From Noviherbaspirillum soli (lineage in GTDB: Bacteria > Pseudomonadota > Gammaproteobacteria > Burkholderiales > Burkholderiaceae_D): a DNA stretch of 64,000 nucleotides. Positions 1 through 8,880 of this stretch are shown here, piece after piece (the stretch's first letter is position 1; the number at the start of each line of letters is the position of its first letter). Below the pieces are notes generated by a model. That model worked only from the letters and a program-made list of their open reading frames with translations. It was not told the origin of the DNA and ran no database searches. The DNA is taken from NCBI RefSeq assembly GCF_015352955.1, contig NZ_JACYOX010000005.1, forward strand, positions 102,283-166,282, read 5' to 3'. The translations under genes and the position numbers were made by a program.

Positions 1-30
1 TGGACGGCATCGGAGAACAGTAATACTGAA

Positions 31-1182
31 TTACTTCGGAATCGAGCCTTCCACGCCCTTGACGTAGAAATTCATGCCCTTGAGCATGCCAACCTCGGCT
101 TCCTTGCCGGCCGGGACCATTTCCTTGCCGGACTGGTCGACCAGCGGGCCGGCGAACACGATAGCCTTGCCTTCAGCCAGTTCCGCCTTCTTCGCTTCCA
201 TGGCCGCCTTGGCTTCTTCCGGCACCGAGGCGTTCACGTTGACCAGGTTGATCGACTTTTCCTTCACGCCCCACCAGGTTTCGCCGTTCTTCCAGTTGCC
301 GTCCAGGGCGGACTGGATCGACTGCTTGTAGTACGGCGCCCAGTCGATGATGGCCGAGCCCAGGTGGGCCTTGGGGCCGTAGGAAGACATGTCCGAATCC
401 CAGCCGAAGGCGTTGACGCCTTTCTCTTCGGCAGCCTGCAGCGTTGCCGGCGAGTCGGTGTTCTGGATCAGCACGTCGACGCCCTGGCCGATCATGGTCA
501 TGGCGGCGTCGCGCTCCTTGGCGGGGTCGAACCAGGAGGAAATCCAGACCGCGCGGGTGGTGACGTTCGGATTGACCGACTGTGCGCCCAGGGTGAAGGC
601 ATTGATGTTGCGGATCACTTCCGGAATCGGGAAGGAAGCCACCACGCCCAGCTTGTTGGTCTTGGTGGTCTTGCCGGCGATGACGCCTGCCAGGTAAGCG
701 CCTTCATAGGTCTTGGTTTCATAGACGGCCATGTTGGGCGCGGTCTTGTAGCCGGTGGCATGCTCGAACTTCACATCCGGGAAATCCTTGGCCACTTTCA
801 GCATCGGCTCCATGTAGCCGAAGGTTGTGCCGAAGATGAGCTTGTTGCCCTGGCTGGCCAGGTCACGGAAGACGCGCTCGGCGTCCGAGCTTTCCGGAAC
901 CTTCTCGACGAAGGTGGTCTGGATCTTGTCGCCAAACGCAGCCTCGACTGCCTTGCGGCCCTGGTCATGGGCGAAGGTCCAGCCGCCGTCGCCCACCGGG
1001 CCGACGTACACGAAAGCCACTTTCAGCGGACCGCTGGCGGGCGCCGCAGCCGGCGCAGGCGCGGCAGCGGGCGCGGCCGCTGTCTTGGTTTCGGTCTTTT
1101 CGCCGCAGGCGGCCAGCATCATCGACGATGCGACCACCAGCAGGCCGGCTTTGAGCGTGCTGCGTTTTTTCAGGTCAAGCAT
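31..1182 (-). CDS. BMP-family nucleoside ABC transporter substrate-binding lipoprotein
   Basis: Extracytoplasmic binding protein that would deliver purine nucleosides or bases to the permease/ATPase genes just upstream on the same strand. The start is placed at the ATG at 1182, which gives a lipoprotein signal with lipobox LAAC and lipidated Cys26, and follows a GGGGAA-like ribosome site; a longer reading frame upstream gives no sensible signal peptide. After the Cys comes an Ala/Pro-rich linker, then the fold typical of BMP/Med proteins (VAFVYVGPVGDGGW near the start, GTTFGYMEP, WDSDMSSYGP). The length of 383 aa is usual for the family. It is the last gene of a four-gene operon, 90 bp after the permease. 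Purine specificity is inferred from the nearby xanthine dehydrogenase and guanine deaminase genes. Confidence 0.9.
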   Translation of the reverse strand: MLDLKKRSTLKAGLLVVASSMMLAACGEKTETKTAAAPAAAPAPAAAPASGPLKVAFVYVGPVGDGGWTFAHDQGRKAVEAAFGDKIQTTFVEKVPESSDAERVFRDLASQGNKLIFGTTFGYMEPMLKVAKDFPDVKFEHATGYKTAPNMAVYETKTYEGAYLAGVIAGKTTKTNKLGVVASFPIPEVIRNINAFTLGAQSVNPNVTTRAVWISSWFDPAKERDAAMTMIGQGVDVLIQNTDSPATLQAAEEKGVNAFGWDSDMSSYGPKAHLGSAIIDWAPYYKQSIQSALDGNWKNGETWWGVKEKSINLVNVNASVPEEAKAAMEAKKAELAEGKAIVFAGPLVDQSGKEMVPAGKEAEVGMLKGMNFYVKGVEGSIPK

Positions 1183-1272
1183 AAAAAATTCCCCAAGGTG
1201 AAGAGCGAGAGTCAAACAAAAAAACCAGAATATTTCCGGTAGCAAATTTTACGCCAGAAGCCGTCAAAACCT

Positions 1273-2205
1273 TCAGGCGGCGTTCGGATTGAAGTTCTTG
1301 CCCAGCGAGGCCGGGATATTCAGCCTGATCCAGTCCGGATTGCGCGAGATCAGCGCCAGCACCACGATGGTGGCGACATAGGGCAGCATCGCCATGATCT
1401 GCGACGGCACCGCGATGCCCAGGCCCTGCAGGTTCAGCTGCAGGATGGTGACGCCGCCGAACAGCAGCGCCCCGGCCACGACCCGCCACGGCTTCCAGCA
1501 GGCGAAGGTGGTCAGCGCCAGCGCGATCCAGCCCTTGCCGGCGGTCATGCCTTCCTGCCACATCGGCGTATAGACCAGCGCCAGGTAGGCGCCGGCCAGG
1601 CCGCAGCAGGCGCCGCCGAACAGCACCGCCAGCAGGCGGATGCGGCGCACGTTGTAGCCCAGCGCATGGGCCGACTCGGGCGACTCGCCGGCGGCGCGCA
1701 GCACCAGGCCGGTGCGGCTGTGATTCAGAAACCAGGCAAGCCATGCGCAAAGAACGAGCGCGAGATAGACCATCGGATGATGGTTGAACAGCACTGGCCC
1801 GATGAAGGGAATCTTGGACAGCACCGGGATCGCCATGCTGGAAGTCTTCAGGCTCAGGCCGGTGTACGGTATGCCGACGAAGGCCGACAGGCCGGCGCCG
1901 AAGATCGACAGCGCCAGGCCGGTGGCGTACTGGTTGGTATTGAGCCAGAGCACCAGCACGGCGAAGAAGCCGGCGGCGGCCATGCCGCCCAGCGCGCCGG
2001 CGGCAAAGCCCAGCGTTGCGCTGCCGGTGGCGATGGTGACGGCGAAACCGGCAATCGCGGCCAGCAGCATCATGCCCTCCGCGCCCAGGTTCAGCACGCC
2101 GGCCTTTTCATTGACCAGCAGGCCGAAGGCGGCCAGCATTAGCGGCGTGCCGGCATTGATGGTGGCCGCCAGGGCCGGGGCCAGCAACAGCAGAAAGGTA
2201 TCCAT
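1273..2205 (-). CDS. Nucleoside-type ABC transporter permease (second permease)
   Basis: Inner-membrane permease of the branched-chain-amino-acid/ribose permease superfamily, NupQ/YufQ type. At 310 aa it is almost wholly hydrophobic with about eight to ten membrane spans, and has the conserved LNLGAEGMMLLAA loop and the cytoplasmic segment RAAGESPESAHALGYNVRRIR that contacts the ATPase. It starts directly after the stop of the preceding permease with no spacer, so the two are surely translated together and probably form a heterodimer. The substrate is inferred from context to be purine nucleosides or bases. Confidence 0.9.
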   Translation of the reverse strand: MDTFLLLLAPALAATINAGTPLMLAAFGLLVNEKAGVLNLGAEGMMLLAAIAGFAVTIATGSATLGFAAGALGGMAAAGFFAVLVLWLNTNQYATGLALSIFGAGLSAFVGIPYTGLSLKTSSMAIPVLSKIPFIGPVLFNHHPMVYLALVLCAWLAWFLNHSRTGLVLRAAGESPESAHALGYNVRRIRLLAVLFGGACCGLAGAYLALVYTPMWQEGMTAGKGWIALALTTFACWKPWRVVAGALLFGGVTILQLNLQGLGIAVPSQIMAMLPYVATIVVLALISRNPDWIRLNIPASLGKNFNPNAA

Positions 2206-3267
2206 CTATTTACTCCAGCGTACGCGGTAGCCGATCAGCACGTCGGCGCCCAGCAGAAAGAACAGCAGCATGCCCTGGAACACGCCGGTAATCGCGCTTG
2301 GCAAGCCCAGGCGCGACTGCGCCAGTTCACCGCCGATATAGAACAGCGCCATGATGAAACTGGAAAACAGGATGCCCACCGGGTGCAGCCTGCCGACATA
2401 GGCGACGATGATGGCGGCAAAGCCATAGCCGGGCGACATCGACGGCGTCAGCTGGCCGACCGGGCCGATGGCCTCGATCGTGCCGGCCAGGCCGGCGGCC
2501 GCGCCGCTGATCAACAGCGTCATCCACAATGCCTTGCGCTGCGAAAAGCCGGCATAGCGCGCGGCGGCCGGCGCCATGCCGCCCACCTGCAGCCGGAAGC
2601 CGGCAAAGCTTTTCGACATGAATACCCAGCCCACCAGCACCGCCAGCACCGCGAACACGAAGCCCAGGTTCAGGCGCGTGGTCGGCACCAGCGTCGGCAG
2701 CAGCAGGCCGCTGGAAAACATCTTCGACTGCGGGAAGTTGAAGCCCATCGGGTCCTTCCACGGGCCGGTCACCAGGTAGCTCAGCAGCAGCTGGGCAACA
2801 TACACCAGCATCAGCGACACCAGGATCTCGTTGGTGTTGAAGCGGTCCTTGAGCAGGGCGGTCAAGCCGGCCCAGGCCATGCCGGCCAGCATGCCGGCCA
2901 CCACGATCATGGCGATCATTGCGGCGCCGCCATTGCCGCCCTTGTCCAGCAGCAGCGCCATGCCGCCGCCGCCAATGGCGCCGGCCACCAGCATGCCCTC
3001 GGCGCCGATCGACATCACCGAGGAGCGGTAGCAGATGGCATAGCCGATCGCGCACAGGATCAGCGGCGTGCATTTCACGCCGATCTCGGTCCAGCCGCGC
3101 AGGTTCCTGATCGGCTCCCAGAAAAAGACCGACAGGCCGGCCAGCGGATTCTTGCCCAGCAGGGAAAACAGGATGGCGCCGCACAGCGTGGTCAGCAGCA
3201 CCGCCAGCAGCGGCGAGGCATACGACATCAGGCGCGACGGCGCGGGACGCGGTTCGAGCTTAAGCAT
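2206..3267 (-). CDS. Nucleoside-type ABC transporter permease (first permease)
   Basis: Permease of the NupP/YufP type, 353 aa, hydrophobic throughout. The conserved SIGAEGMLVAGAIGG motif and the ATPase-contact loop FRLQVGGMAPAAARYAGFSQRKA are visible, and it ends in a short basic tail. The start ATG lies inside the last codons of the ATPase gene (8-bp overlap), so translation is coupled. It pairs with the next permease; both resemble each other only in the transport core, as expected for a heterodimeric channel. Confidence 0.9.
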   Translation of the reverse strand: MLKLEPRPAPSRLMSYASPLLAVLLTTLCGAILFSLLGKNPLAGLSVFFWEPIRNLRGWTEIGVKCTPLILCAIGYAICYRSSVMSIGAEGMLVAGAIGGGGMALLLDKGGNGGAAMIAMIVVAGMLAGMAWAGLTALLKDRFNTNEILVSLMLVYVAQLLLSYLVTGPWKDPMGFNFPQSKMFSSGLLLPTLVPTTRLNLGFVFAVLAVLVGWVFMSKSFAGFRLQVGGMAPAAARYAGFSQRKALWMTLLISGAAAGLAGTIEAIGPVGQLTPSMSPGYGFAAIIVAYVGRLHPVGILFSSFIMALFYIGGELAQSRLGLPSAITGVFQGMLLFFLLGADVLIGYRVRWSK

Positions 3268-4789
3268 GATTGCGCTCCGCCACGGCTTGCGCCTGCTCCA
3301 TGCCGCTCATCCACAAGCCGATCTGCTCGCGGCTCACACTGCGCGCCGGCACCGGCGCACGCATCCGGCCCTTGGCGATCACCATGAGCCGGTCCGATAT
3401 TTCAAACAGTTCATCCAGTTCTTCCGATATCACCAGCACCGCGCAGCCGGCATCGCGCAGGGCGATCAGTTCCGAGCGGATCTGGGCGGCCGCGCCGACG
3501 TCCACGCCCCAGGTCGGCTGCGCAATGATCAGCACCTTGGGCTGGCGCACGACTTCGCGGCCAACAATGAATTTTTGCAGGTTGCCGCCCGACAGGCTCT
3601 TGGCCAGGGATTGCGGCCCGCCGGCCTTGACCCGGAAACGCTCGATGATCGAAGCGGCCATTGTGCCGATCGCGCCATTCTTGATCATGCCCATCGCCAC
3701 CGTGGCCGGGCCCTGGTGCGACAGCAGCACGTTGGCCGCCAGCGACATCTCCGGCACCGCGCCGCGCCCCAGCCTTTCCTCCGGCACGAAGCCCAGGCCG
3801 AGGTCGCGCCGGCGGGCCGCATTGAAGCGCCCGACCGGACGGCCGTCGAGGCGGATTGCGTCATGCGCGGCGCGCGGGTCCTCGCCCGACAGCGCGGCCA
3901 GCAGCTCCTGCTGGCCATTGCCCGAAACGCCGGCCACGCCGAGGATTTCGCCGGCCAGCAGTTCAAAGGAAATGTCCTGGAGTTCAGTGGCGAAGGGATG
4001 GCTTTTCGCCAGCGACAGCCGGTTCACCACCAGCCGCGCCGCGCCGGGCGTATGGCTGCGGCTTTCGACATGCGGCAACTCGGAGCCGATCATCATGCGC
4101 GACAGGCTGGCCGCGGTTTCCTGGCGCGGATCGCACACGCCCGTCACGCGGCCGCCGCGCATCACGGTGCAGGTGTGGCACAGCGAGCGGATCTCGTCGA
4201 GCTTGTGGCTGATGTACAGGATGCTGCAGCCTTCCGAGGCCAGCTGGCGCAGCGTGCCGAACAGCTTTTCCACCGCCTGGGGCGTGAGCACCGAGGTCGG
4301 CTCGTCGAGGATCAGCAGCTGCGGCCTGGTCAGCAGCGCACGGACGATTTCCACACGCTGCCGCTCGCCCACCGACAAGGTGTGCACATGGCGCTGCGGC
4401 TCCAGTTCCAGGCCGTACTGGCTGGCGGTTTCGGTGATGCGCGCGGCCAGGGTGTCGAGCTTCGTGTCCGGCGGCAGGCCCAGCGCGATGTTTTCCGTCA
4501 CGGTCAGGGTGTCGAACAGCGAGAAATGCTGGAACACCATCGCGATGCCCAACTGGCGGGCAGCGGCCGGGTTGGCGATCTTCGCCTCGCTGCCATTCCA
4601 GAGCACCTGGCCGGCATCGGGCTTGACCGCGCCGTAGATGATCTTCATCAGTGTGGACTTGCCGGCGCCGTTTTCTCCCAGCACCGCATGGATCTCGCCG
4701 GGTTGCACCGTCAGGCTCACGCCGTCGTTGGCCACCACGGAAGGATATTTCTTGGTGATGCCGGTCAGCGTCAAACGCGCATTCATCAT
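3260..4789 (-). CDS. Nucleoside-type ABC transporter ATPase, two nucleotide-binding domains
   Basis: Duplicated ATPase of 509 aa, the layout used by sugar and nucleoside importers (RbsA/NupO type). Domain 1 has a canonical Walker A (GENGAGKST near residue 37), signature LSVGERQRVEI and Walker B LLILDEPTSVL. Domain 2 has the degenerate Walker A typical of this family (GVSGNGQQE, no Lys), signature LSGGNLQKFIVGRE and a variant Walker B (LIIAQPTWGVDVGA). Two adjacent ATGs (4789 and 4786) are possible starts; neither has a strong ribosome site. It is the first gene of the minus-strand operon and is divergent from the DUF6352-like gene; the 278 bp between them should hold both promoters, but I could not name a convincing -35/-10 pair. 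Confidence 0.92.
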   Translation of the reverse strand: MMNARLTLTGITKKYPSVVANDGVSLTVQPGEIHAVLGENGAGKSTLMKIIYGAVKPDAGQVLWNGSEAKIANPAAARQLGIAMVFQHFSLFDTLTVTENIALGLPPDTKLDTLAARITETASQYGLELEPQRHVHTLSVGERQRVEIVRALLTRPQLLILDEPTSVLTPQAVEKLFGTLRQLASEGCSILYISHKLDEIRSLCHTCTVMRGGRVTGVCDPRQETAASLSRMMIGSELPHVESRSHTPGAARLVVNRLSLAKSHPFATELQDISFELLAGEILGVAGVSGNGQQELLAALSGEDPRAAHDAIRLDGRPVGRFNAARRRDLGLGFVPEERLGRGAVPEMSLAANVLLSHQGPATVAMGMIKNGAIGTMAASIIERFRVKAGGPQSLAKSLSGGNLQKFIVGREVVRQPKVLIIAQPTWGVDVGAAAQIRSELIALRDAGCAVLVISEELDELFEISDRLMVIAKGRMRAPVPARSVSREQIGLWMSGMEQAQAVAERNHA

Positions 4790-5067
4790 GTGTTCGTTGT
4801 AATGGTAGTGCAGTCATGGACGGGAATTGCCTGCTGCCCGGAAGCAAGAGTCAGGCCAAGCCCGCCGATTGTGCCCGACAGTCCATGGCTGCGTTCTGCG
4901 CTAGCGCGTCCATGACGATGGTTTTCGCCGCACGCCGGCATGTTGGATGCGCCAGCGTGCGGTAGGCGGCGAATTGTATCGCGGCAATCGAGCGGCGCGA
5001 TACTATAGCGTTCCCTGATGACCGCTGGCGTGGCCGACCGGACACGCGGCATGGAGCAACTTCCTTG

Positions 5068-6081
5068 ATGACCAATGATTTCTGGCCCGACTGCGGCTAT
5101 TCCCTGCTGCGCCGCGATGCCGACCACCGCTTGCTTCTCACACCCGAATTCCTGCGCGCCGCCTGGCAACGGCCGGAAGTGGCGCCGGTGGAGGAATCGC
5201 TGGATGCCGAGCGCCGCCTGCACGCGGCATTGCTGGACGACCCGCTGCGGCCGGTGACCGAAGCCGAGCTGGCTGCGCTGCAGGATGCCGACGCGGTGGA
5301 CAACTACCGGGTGATGCTGGACTGGCGGCAGCGCCTGACCGCTGCGCCGACGCTGGAAGCGGCTTACCTCGCGCTGTTCCGCACGGAAGTGACGGCGCCG
5401 CCGGTGCTGGTCCATAGCCTCACGCAAACCCTGCTGCGCGGCATGCTGGACGGCTGCGGCGATCCCCTGCGGCTGCGCGCCGCCGAACTGTTCTTCCGGG
5501 CGCAGAAGGTGTCGCTGCGCGACGGCGCCGTGCTGCTGGCCGATGCCGACACGGTGCGCCTGCATGAAACCGGCGGCAATTACGGCGACCTCGGCCGCCT
5601 GCTGGCCGAAGCCCGCATCAAGCCGCGCCGGGTGGACCTCGACGTGCTGGAACGCGGCAATGCCGAGCGCTACTGGGCGCGCAGCGAACGCTTCGACACG
5701 GTGCTGGATTTCCGCTTCGGCGGCGATGGCCTGGAAGCATTCTGCCGCCTGGTGGAACAGTGGCTGTACCATTTCTACCGGCTGCAAGCCACGGTGACGC
5801 CGCTGCGCGCGATCGAGGATGCGCACTGGGCATGGCATATCGGCCTGGATGCGCAGGCCAGCGGCATCCTGAACGACCTGTACCAGGGAAAGACGCTGGA
5901 CGCGGCCCGGCAGCATCGCATCCTGTCGCTGTTCCGCATGGATTTCGCGGATGGCAGCCTGCTGCGGCCGGAGATGGCCGGGCGGCCGGTGTATGTGGCG
6001 GCGGCGATGGACGAGGAGAATGTGCTGCGGGTCAAGCCGCAGAACCTGCTGGTGAATTTGCCGTTGGCGGTGGCGGGCTGA
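5068..6081 (+). CDS. DUF6352-like protein, function unknown
   Basis: A 337-aa soluble protein, probably of the DUF6352 group that occurs beside purine-catabolism genes in Burkholderiales; the family name is from memory and not verified. No signal peptide or membrane span is visible. It starts MTNDFWPDCGYSLL and holds the segment FRAQKVSLRDGAVLLADADTVRLHETGGNYGDLGRLL. The start is set at ATG 5068 rather than the TTG three bases before, because GGAG at 5053-5056 is correctly spaced from it. It is divergent from the nucleoside transporter and upstream of xdhABC, so a role in purine use is an inference from position only. Confidence 0.75.
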   Translation: MTNDFWPDCGYSLLRRDADHRLLLTPEFLRAAWQRPEVAPVEESLDAERRLHAALLDDPLRPVTEAELAALQDADAVDNYRVMLDWRQRLTAAPTLEAAYLALFRTEVTAPPVLVHSLTQTLLRGMLDGCGDPLRLRAAELFFRAQKVSLRDGAVLLADADTVRLHETGGNYGDLGRLLAEARIKPRRVDLDVLERGNAERYWARSERFDTVLDFRFGGDGLEAFCRLVEQWLYHFYRLQATVTPLRAIEDAHWAWHIGLDAQASGILNDLYQGKTLDAARQHRILSLFRMDFADGSLLRPEMAGRPVYVAAAMDEENVLRVKPQNLLVNLPLAVAG

Positions 6082-6101
6082 GTGGTCGGCGACATGACCG
6101 G

Positions 6102-6130
6102 GGAACCGGGGTGGTTGGATCCTCTACTTA
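6102..6130 (+). promoter_or_regulatory. Candidate hrp box (HrpL-type promoter) for the 6159 gene
   Basis: GGAACC at 6102-6107, a 16-base spacer, then CTACTTA at 6124-6130. This matches the HrpL consensus GGAACC-N15/16-CCACNNA with a single mismatch, and lies 28 bases before the start codon. It is the best of three similar sites found before effector-like genes in the window. The match is seen directly; sigma-factor use is inferred, since no hrpL gene is in view. Confidence 0.45.
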
Positions 6131-6158
6131 CAGCACATCATTCGACTAGGAGATGGCA

Positions 6159-6974
6159 ATGGACGGAACACCTGGTAGTACTAGCACTGGGCGGAACTCG
6201 AATGGCCCCGGCGGCTTGCCGCCTACGCCCAGGGTCCCGACCATCAAAGACCCTTTCGTGCTTTACCAAAAGGGCTTTATCAGTGAAGCGCAATTGAAGG
6301 CTGAAACCAGCAAGTCCAGGGAAAATGCCAAAACGGCATGGCAGGAAGTACGTGCACTAGTTGGCTGGATCGATTCCAAGGCTGCTGCAACCCAGACTGG
6401 GAAAAAAAATTCGCCCGTTGCGAAGTTGTCAGAAAAAAAAGCGGAAGAAGCATTAATTCAAAAATATCAAAAAGATGGCTACCAATTCATCCAAAGCAAA
6501 ACTCCGACTGATTCGTTAATCAGTTCCCTTCTCACACTTTTTTCTAATGACGTTCAGGCAAATCACCAAGCCAAAATAAAGACATACCGCGACAAGTTGA
6601 ATACTTTTTTGACAACTCAAAATCGAGCCACGTTAAAAGAAAAAGATTCGGCAAGAGACGAGCACATTCACGATATTGTGAAAAAAATGAGAAACGACAA
6701 GGGTCTCAAGTTCCGCGACCGCGCAGTTGAAATATGGCGCGCGAATGATAGGGGCGAAGTTGTCAAATTGTGTCTAGGTGATGGCGCTGAGAAAGTCATT
6801 CTTTTTCAACAAAGAAATAAATTCAGCGCGGTTATACCTCCGCAAAAACAAACTCCAGCCGTTACGCCAACGGATTCGGACGACGACATTGACAACCAGC
6901 GGGTTTCTCCCAAGACTCACCCTACCCATCCATTGGATATTTCCGACAATGAGAATGATGCCGACGATTCTTAG
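6159..6974 (+). CDS. Orphan AT-richer gene, candidate type III effector, function unknown
   Basis: A 271-aa protein I do not recognise. Two ATGs compete; the one at 6159 is chosen because AGGAG at 6148-6152 is 6 bases away, while the ATG at 6153 touches it. The first 25 residues are rich in Gly, Ser, Thr and Pro with no hydrophobic signal, followed by Lys-rich helical segments, and the tail (from about residue 225) is acidic with DDDID and DNENDADDS runs. Base composition is plainly more AT-rich than the flanking genes, with several runs of A, suggesting horizontal acquisition. A candidate hrp box precedes it. Effector status is inference; no catalytic motif was found. Confidence 0.7.
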   Translation: MDGTPGSTSTGRNSNGPGGLPPTPRVPTIKDPFVLYQKGFISEAQLKAETSKSRENAKTAWQEVRALVGWIDSKAAATQTGKKNSPVAKLSEKKAEEALIQKYQKDGYQFIQSKTPTDSLISSLLTLFSNDVQANHQAKIKTYRDKLNTFLTTQNRATLKEKDSARDEHIHDIVKKMRNDKGLKFRDRAVEIWRANDRGEVVKLCLGDGAEKVILFQQRNKFSAVIPPQKQTPAVTPTDSDDDIDNQRVSPKTHPTHPLDISDNENDADDS

Positions 6975-7380
6975 AAATTCTGAAGGCACCTGCGTATCCA
7001 GATTCATCTGAATAGGATTCTTCAATCGCTCGGGCCGGGCTGCACGGTCCGAACTGCATTCCTCCTCTTTCTTTTTGCCTTGCCTGCTGCATCGGGCAAC
7101 CTGCCCAGACACCTCGACCGGATTCCAGACAAAATGAATAGGTCAAGGCGATCAGCGTCCACCATCTCCCCCCAAACGGCATTGCCTGCCTTACTCTCAC
7201 TAGATCCATAGTCGCCATGGCACGCATCATGCGTGTGCCCATAGGCAAGTTCAAAACGGTGCGCCGTTTTTCGTTAAGCGTTCCGAATAACGACGTGCGT
7301 ATATCGCACATCCATGAATGCATATAATCCTCCGCCCCCGCAGTGCTACGCTGCGCCCATAACAATCAAACTCCACGGCC
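6975..7380 (+). other. Intergenic stretch before xdhA
   Basis: About 400 bases without a supportable gene. The open frames here are short, have no ribosome site and overlap the tail of the orphan gene. The only feature I can name is a perfect -10 hexamer near the right end (see the promoter entry). The AT-richer composition of the orphan gene fades out through this stretch, which may mark the edge of an inserted segment. Confidence 0.5.
7323..7328 (+). promoter_or_regulatory. Probable -10 element of the xdhABC-guaD operon
   Basis: A perfect TATAAT lies 53 bases before the xdhA start. No good -35 hexamer is found 16-18 bases upstream, so the promoter may need an activator. Seen in sequence; operon assignment is inferred from the overlapping downstream genes. 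Confidence 0.4.
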
Positions 7381-8880
7381 ATGTCACAACCCATCCGTTT
7401 CCATTACCGCGGCGCAACCCATACCGTCACCGATGCCCCGCCCACCCAGACCGTGCTGCAGCACCTGCGGGAAGACCTGCACTGCACCGGCACCAAGGAG
7501 GGCTGCGCCGAGGGAGACTGCGGCGCCTGCACCGTGGTGATCGCCGAACTGCAGGGCGATACCCTGGCGATGAAGGCGGTCAATGCCTGCATCCAGTTCA
7601 CGCCCAGCCTCGACGGCCGTGCGCTGTTCACGGTGGAAGACCTGAAGCAGGCCGACGACGCGCTGCACCCGGTGCAGCAGGCCATGGTCGAATGCCACGG
7701 CTCCCAGTGCGGCTTCTGCACGCCGGGCTTCGTGATGTCGCTATGGGGCCTGTACCTGAAGCGCGAGGACAGCGGCCAGCAGGGCGCGCCGTGCCGCAAG
7801 GAGATCGACGACACCCTGTCCGGCAACCTTTGCCGCTGCACCGGCTACCGCCCAATCATCGATGCGGCGCGCCGCATGACGGAACTGCCGCCGGCCAGCT
7901 TCGACCGCACTGCCCTGTCCGACACGCTGCGCGCTCTCCGCCGCGACGCGCCGCTGCGCTATGAATTCGACGGCCGCCGCTTCGACGCGCCGCGCACGCT
8001 GGACGAACTGGCGCAACTGCGCGCCGCCCATCCACACGCCACGCTGCTGGCCGGCTCCACCGATGTCGGCCTCTGGGTCACCAAGCAGATGCGGGAACTG
8101 CCGCACATCATCTATCTCGGCCAGGTGGAGGAGTTCAGGCGCCTGCGGGAAGACGCAGGCTTCCTGGAGATCGGCGCCGGCGTCACGCTGGACGATGCCT
8201 ATGCCGCGGCTTGCGCGCATTACCCGCAACTGGCCGAGATGCGCCAGCGCTTCGCCTCGCTGCCCATCCGCAATGCCGGCACCCTGGGCGGCAATGTCGC
8301 CAACGGCTCGCCGATCGGCGACTCCATGCCGTGGCTGATCGCGCTGGGCGCGCAGGTTGTGCTGCATTCGGTCGCCGGAGAACGCACCCTGGCGCTGGAA
8401 GACTTCTATCTCGGCTACCAGAAAAAGGACATGCGGCCGGACGAGTTCGTCGCCGCGGTACGGCTGCCGCTGCCGCAGGCACAGCCGGCCCCCGCCCTGC
8501 ACTTCCGCACCTACAAGCTGTCCAAGCGATTTGACCAGGATATTTCCGCCGTCTGCGCCGCCTTCGCGCTGACGCTGGACGGCGAGCGCGTGGCACAGAT
8601 CCGCATCGCCTATGGCGGCATGGCGGCCACCCCGAAACGCGCCGCGGCGGCGGAGTCCGCCATGCGCGGCCAGCCGTGGAATGAAGCCACGCTCGCCGCC
8701 GCGATGGCCGCGATGGACCAGGACTATGCGCCGCTGACCGACATGCGCGCCTCGGCCAGCTACCGCATCCGCACCGCGAAGAACCTGCTGCGCCGCTTCT
8801 GGCTCGAAACCCGGCCCGATGCGCCGCTGGCCAATGCCGACGTCAATGCCTACGCCGTGCAACCGGAGACACAAGCATGA
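7381..8880 (+). CDS. xdhA: Xanthine dehydrogenase small subunit (FeS and FAD)
   Basis: Carries the two [2Fe-2S] clusters and FAD that pass electrons from the molybdenum centre to NAD+ during oxidation of hypoxanthine and xanthine to urate. At 499 aa it has the plant-type ferredoxin domain first (Cys42, Cys47 and Cys50 in GCAEGDCGACTV), then the second cluster domain (CGFCTPGF and CRCTGYRP), then the FAD domain (LLAGSTDVGLWVTKQ and AGTLGGNVANGSPIGDSMP) and a C-terminal CO-dehydrogenase-flavoprotein-type domain. It overlaps xdhB by 4 bp (ATGA), so translation is coupled. Domain order and length match bacterial XdhA closely. Confidence 0.97.
   Translation: MSQPIRFHYRGATHTVTDAPPTQTVLQHLREDLHCTGTKEGCAEGDCGACTVVIAELQGDTLAMKAVNACIQFTPSLDGRALFTVEDLKQADDALHPVQQAMVECHGSQCGFCTPGFVMSLWGLYLKREDSGQQGAPCRKEIDDTLSGNLCRCTGYRPIIDAARRMTELPPASFDRTALSDTLRALRRDAPLRYEFDGRRFDAPRTLDELAQLRAAHPHATLLAGSTDVGLWVTKQMRELPHIIYLGQVEEFRRLREDAGFLEIGAGVTLDDAYAAACAHYPQLAEMRQRFASLPIRNAGTLGGNVANGSPIGDSMPWLIALGAQVVLHSVAGERTLALEDFYLGYQKKDMRPDEFVAAVRLPLPQAQPAPALHFRTYKLSKRFDQDISAVCAAFALTLDGERVAQIRIAYGGMAATPKRAAAAESAMRGQPWNEATLAAAMAAMDQDYAPLTDMRASASYRIRTAKNLLRRFWLETRPDAPLANADVNAYAVQPETQA

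Noticed and set aside
894..899. Other GGAACC words in the window, such as inside the binding-protein gene
   Set aside because: They lie within coding sequence and lack a CCAC-like second half at 15-16 bases; a six-base word is expected many times by chance.
6922..7365. Minus-strand 147-codon frame before xdhA
   Set aside because: Overlaps the tail of the orphan gene, lacks a ribosome site, and has no recognisable content.
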